From assembly GCA_902826155.1 (NCBI GenBank), contig CADEDU010000010.1, positions 76,455 through 93,163 on the forward strand: a DNA stretch of 16,709 nucleotides, written 5' to 3'. The position numbers and the translations under genes were made by a program. This DNA is from an uncultured beta proteobacterium. GTDB taxonomy: Bacteria; Pseudomonadota; Gammaproteobacteria; Burkholderiales; SG8-39. The notes beneath the pieces are model-generated. The model did not search any database, had not been told where the DNA came from, and saw only the letters and a list, made by a program, of their open reading frames with translations. Within the stretch, counting starts at the first letter, position 1. Every line of letters starts with the position of its first letter. Positions 15,237 through 16,709 of this stretch are shown piece after piece.

Positions 15237-16709
15237 TCAGCGCACGTGCTTCGCGCCGAAAATCGGCTCCTTGTGCGGAATCGGTGGCAGCGCCCAGGCG
15301 CCCGTGCCAGGCGGGCGGATGTCGGCATCGACATGCACATCGATCAGGCACGGCTTGCCAAGCTTCACGGCGTGATCGAGCGCGCCTTTGAAGTCCTGCG
15401 ACTTGGTCACCGTGAGTCCTTCGACGCCCGCGGCGCGCGCCCACGCGGCGAAGTCGGGGTTGTACGGCTTGCGCTCGGCGCCCTGATAGAACGCGGTGCC
15501 GTGCTCGCGACCGTCGAAGTAGGCGTACTGCAGATCGCGGATGGCGCCCCAGGCGAAGTTGTTCCACACCACCCACACCGCCGGAATATCGTATTCGACT
15601 GCGGTGCACAGCACGTGCGACACCATGGTGAAACCGCCGTCGCCGCAGATCGACACGCACGGCCGATCGGGTGCCGCGAGCTTCGCGCCGAGAATCGCGC
15701 TCGGCCCGAATCCCATGCCGGAATAGCCCCAGGTGTTGAGCATCGTCTGCGGCCGGCGCGCCTCCCAGAACTGCATGAACCAGTTGTGATGGATGCCCGA
15801 GTCGAGCGAGATGATCGCGTCGTCGGGCAGCACCGCGCGGCAGTCGGCGACGATCCGCTCGGGCCGGATCGGGCTCGTGTGCAGCGCGAAGTTGGGTTCC
15901 ACGTACTTCTGCCATTCGGCGCGCCAGGTCGCGATCTGCGCATGCCACGCGCCGTACTGCGCATTGCCGTCGATCGGGCGCGTCTGCGTTTTGGCCAGCA
16001 CCTGGCGCAGGAACGTACGCGCATCGGCCAGGATGCCCAGATCCGGCGCGTAGTTGCGGCCGATCTCGGCGTCATCGACATCGACATGCACGAGCTTCGC
16101 TGCCGGGAAATTCCACGAGTAGCCCGGCATCCACGACGACGAGGACCGATCGTCGAAGCGCGCCCCGATCGCAATCACCAGATCGGTGTGCCGCCCCGCC
16201 TGATTCGCCGGATACGCGCCGTTGCGGCCGATGAAGCCGAGCGAGAGCGCATCGCGCATGTCCAGACAACCCATGCCGTTGGGCGAGCTGATCACCGGGA
16301 TGCGGCAGCGCTGCACCAGCTCGGTGAGTTCGCCGCCGGCTTCCGACAGCGTCACGCCGTGGCCAATGAAGATCACCGGCTGGCGCGCGACACGCAGCAT
16401 TTCCACGACCTTGCGCACGTCATCGGGCGAAGCGCCGCTGCGCCGCGCACCGAAGCCGGCCGTGGTGGGTTCGAGCGCGACCGCGGCTTCTTCCTGAAAC
16501 AGGTTGAGCGGGATGTCGATGTTCACCGGGCCCGGCCGGCCGGTCGTGGCGGTGTTCATGGCCTGGCGCAGCGCGAGCGGCAGCATCTCCACCCGCGTGG
16601 GCTGGAAGCTGCGCTTGACCACCGGCCGGACCACGTTCGGAAAGTCGGCCTGATGATGGCGATTCAATTCCTGGAACGGGCCGCGATTGAACTGCGACGT
16701 GGGCACGTT
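15237..16709 (-). CDS. Acetolactate-synthase-like ThDP enzyme, 5' end outside window
   Basis: About 490 residues are visible; the frame is open to the window edge, and roughly the first 100-110 residues, including the cofactor-activating glutamate, lie beyond it. The visible part starts inside the PYR domain (FNRGPFQELNRHHQADFPN). It has GRPGPVNIDIP (56-66 from the edge), the central-domain GARFDDR (181-187) typical of acetolactate-synthase relatives that bind FAD, LVHVDVDDAEIGRNY (205-219), and the ThDP motif GDGGF (355-359) to NN (382-383). It could be a catabolic acetolactate synthase, a sulfoacetaldehyde-acetyltransferase-like enzyme or another carboligase. No small regulatory subunit gene follows, which argues against biosynthetic IlvB. 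It lies 41 nt upstream of the binding-protein gene and probably shares its transcript. Confidence 0.9.
   Translation of the reverse strand, partial: NVPTSQFNRGPFQELNRHHQADFPNVVRPVVKRSFQPTRVEMLPLALRQAMNTATTGRPGPVNIDIPLNLFQEEAAVALEPTTAGFGARRSGASPDDVRKVVEMLRVARQPVIFIGHGVTLSEAGGELTELVQRCRIPVISSPNGMGCLDMRDALSLGFIGRNGAYPANQAGRHTDLVIAIGARFDDRSSSSWMPGYSWNFPAAKLVHVDVDDAEIGRNYAPDLGILADARTFLRQVLAKTQTRPIDGNAQYGAWHAQIATWRAEWQKYVEPNFALHTSPIRPERIVADCRAVLPDDAIISLDSGIHHNWFMQFWEARRPQTMLNTWGYSGMGFGPSAILGAKLAAPDRPCVSICGDGGFTMVSHVLCTAVEYDIPAVWVVWNNFAWGAIRDLQYAYFDGREHGTAFYQGAERKPYNPDFAAWARAAGVEGLTVTKSQDFKGALDHAVKLGKPCLIDVHVDADIRPPGTGAWALPPIPHKEPIFGAKHVR

Noticed and set aside
1..16709. Mobile elements, CRISPR arrays, tRNA or rRNA genes
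   Set aside because: I saw no transposase or integrase reading frames, no regularly spaced repeats and no tRNA-like cloverleaf sequence; the repeats found are short local dyads.

Overview
The window is GC-rich bacterial chromosome, coding on nearly every base, with no RNA genes, insertion sequences, CRISPR arrays or phage genes that I can see. It contains a Bug-family (tripartite tricarboxylate type) periplasmic receptor, a GcvA-like LysR regulator, an HD-GYP protein with an N-terminal DUF3391-type region, and a Liv-type ABC system beside catabolic enzymes. That mix is typical of Betaproteobacteria, most likely Burkholderiales. This assignment is an inference from gene content; no phylogenetic marker is present.

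Layout. (1) 43-1344, minus: a lone HD-GYP cyclic-di-GMP phosphodiesterase. (2) 1552-4891, plus: two flavoprotein monooxygenases in tandem, a Baeyer-Villiger type and then a PHBH-fold aromatic hydroxylase. They are 13 nt apart, and an 8-bp hairpin covers the second gene's GTG start. (3) 4949-5098, minus: a tiny secreted protein of 49 codons. It is followed by 315 bp of palindrome-rich non-coding DNA. (4) 5414-7404, minus: a Bug receptor downstream of a LysR regulator. (5) 7633-9300, plus: a thiamine-diphosphate (ThDP) enzyme divergent from LysR. The space between them holds a three-copy GTAGCC/GGCTAC repeat and a plausible sigma70 promoter. (6) 9343-16709, minus: a probable operon running in from beyond the right edge. 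Its order is ThDP enzyme of the acetolactate-synthase type (5' end missing), Liv-type binding protein, LivH permease, one 853-residue polypeptide fusing LivM, LivG and LivF, a dienelactone-hydrolase-family protein, and a small DUF6295-like protein.

How the genes may work together (inference). The genes read as accessory catabolism: import of a small organic acid or amino-acid-like compound by the Liv system and perhaps the Bug receptor, C-C bond chemistry on 2-oxo acids by the two ThDP enzymes, and oxygenation and hydrolysis by the monooxygenases and the DLH-fold enzyme. A Baeyer-Villiger oxygenase, an ester or lactone hydrolase and an aromatic hydroxylase together could convert an aryl ketone to a di- or trihydroxybenzene. 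No ring-cleavage dioxygenase is in the window, and the hydrolase sits in another operon.

The most distinctive item is the LivM-LivG-LivF triple fusion. The regulatory signals worth checking are the hairpin over the hydroxylase start, the LysR-region repeat, the 18-bp dyad before the Baeyer-Villiger gene, and GC-rich hairpins without T-tracts at gene ends. I see no wholly new defence or mobile system.
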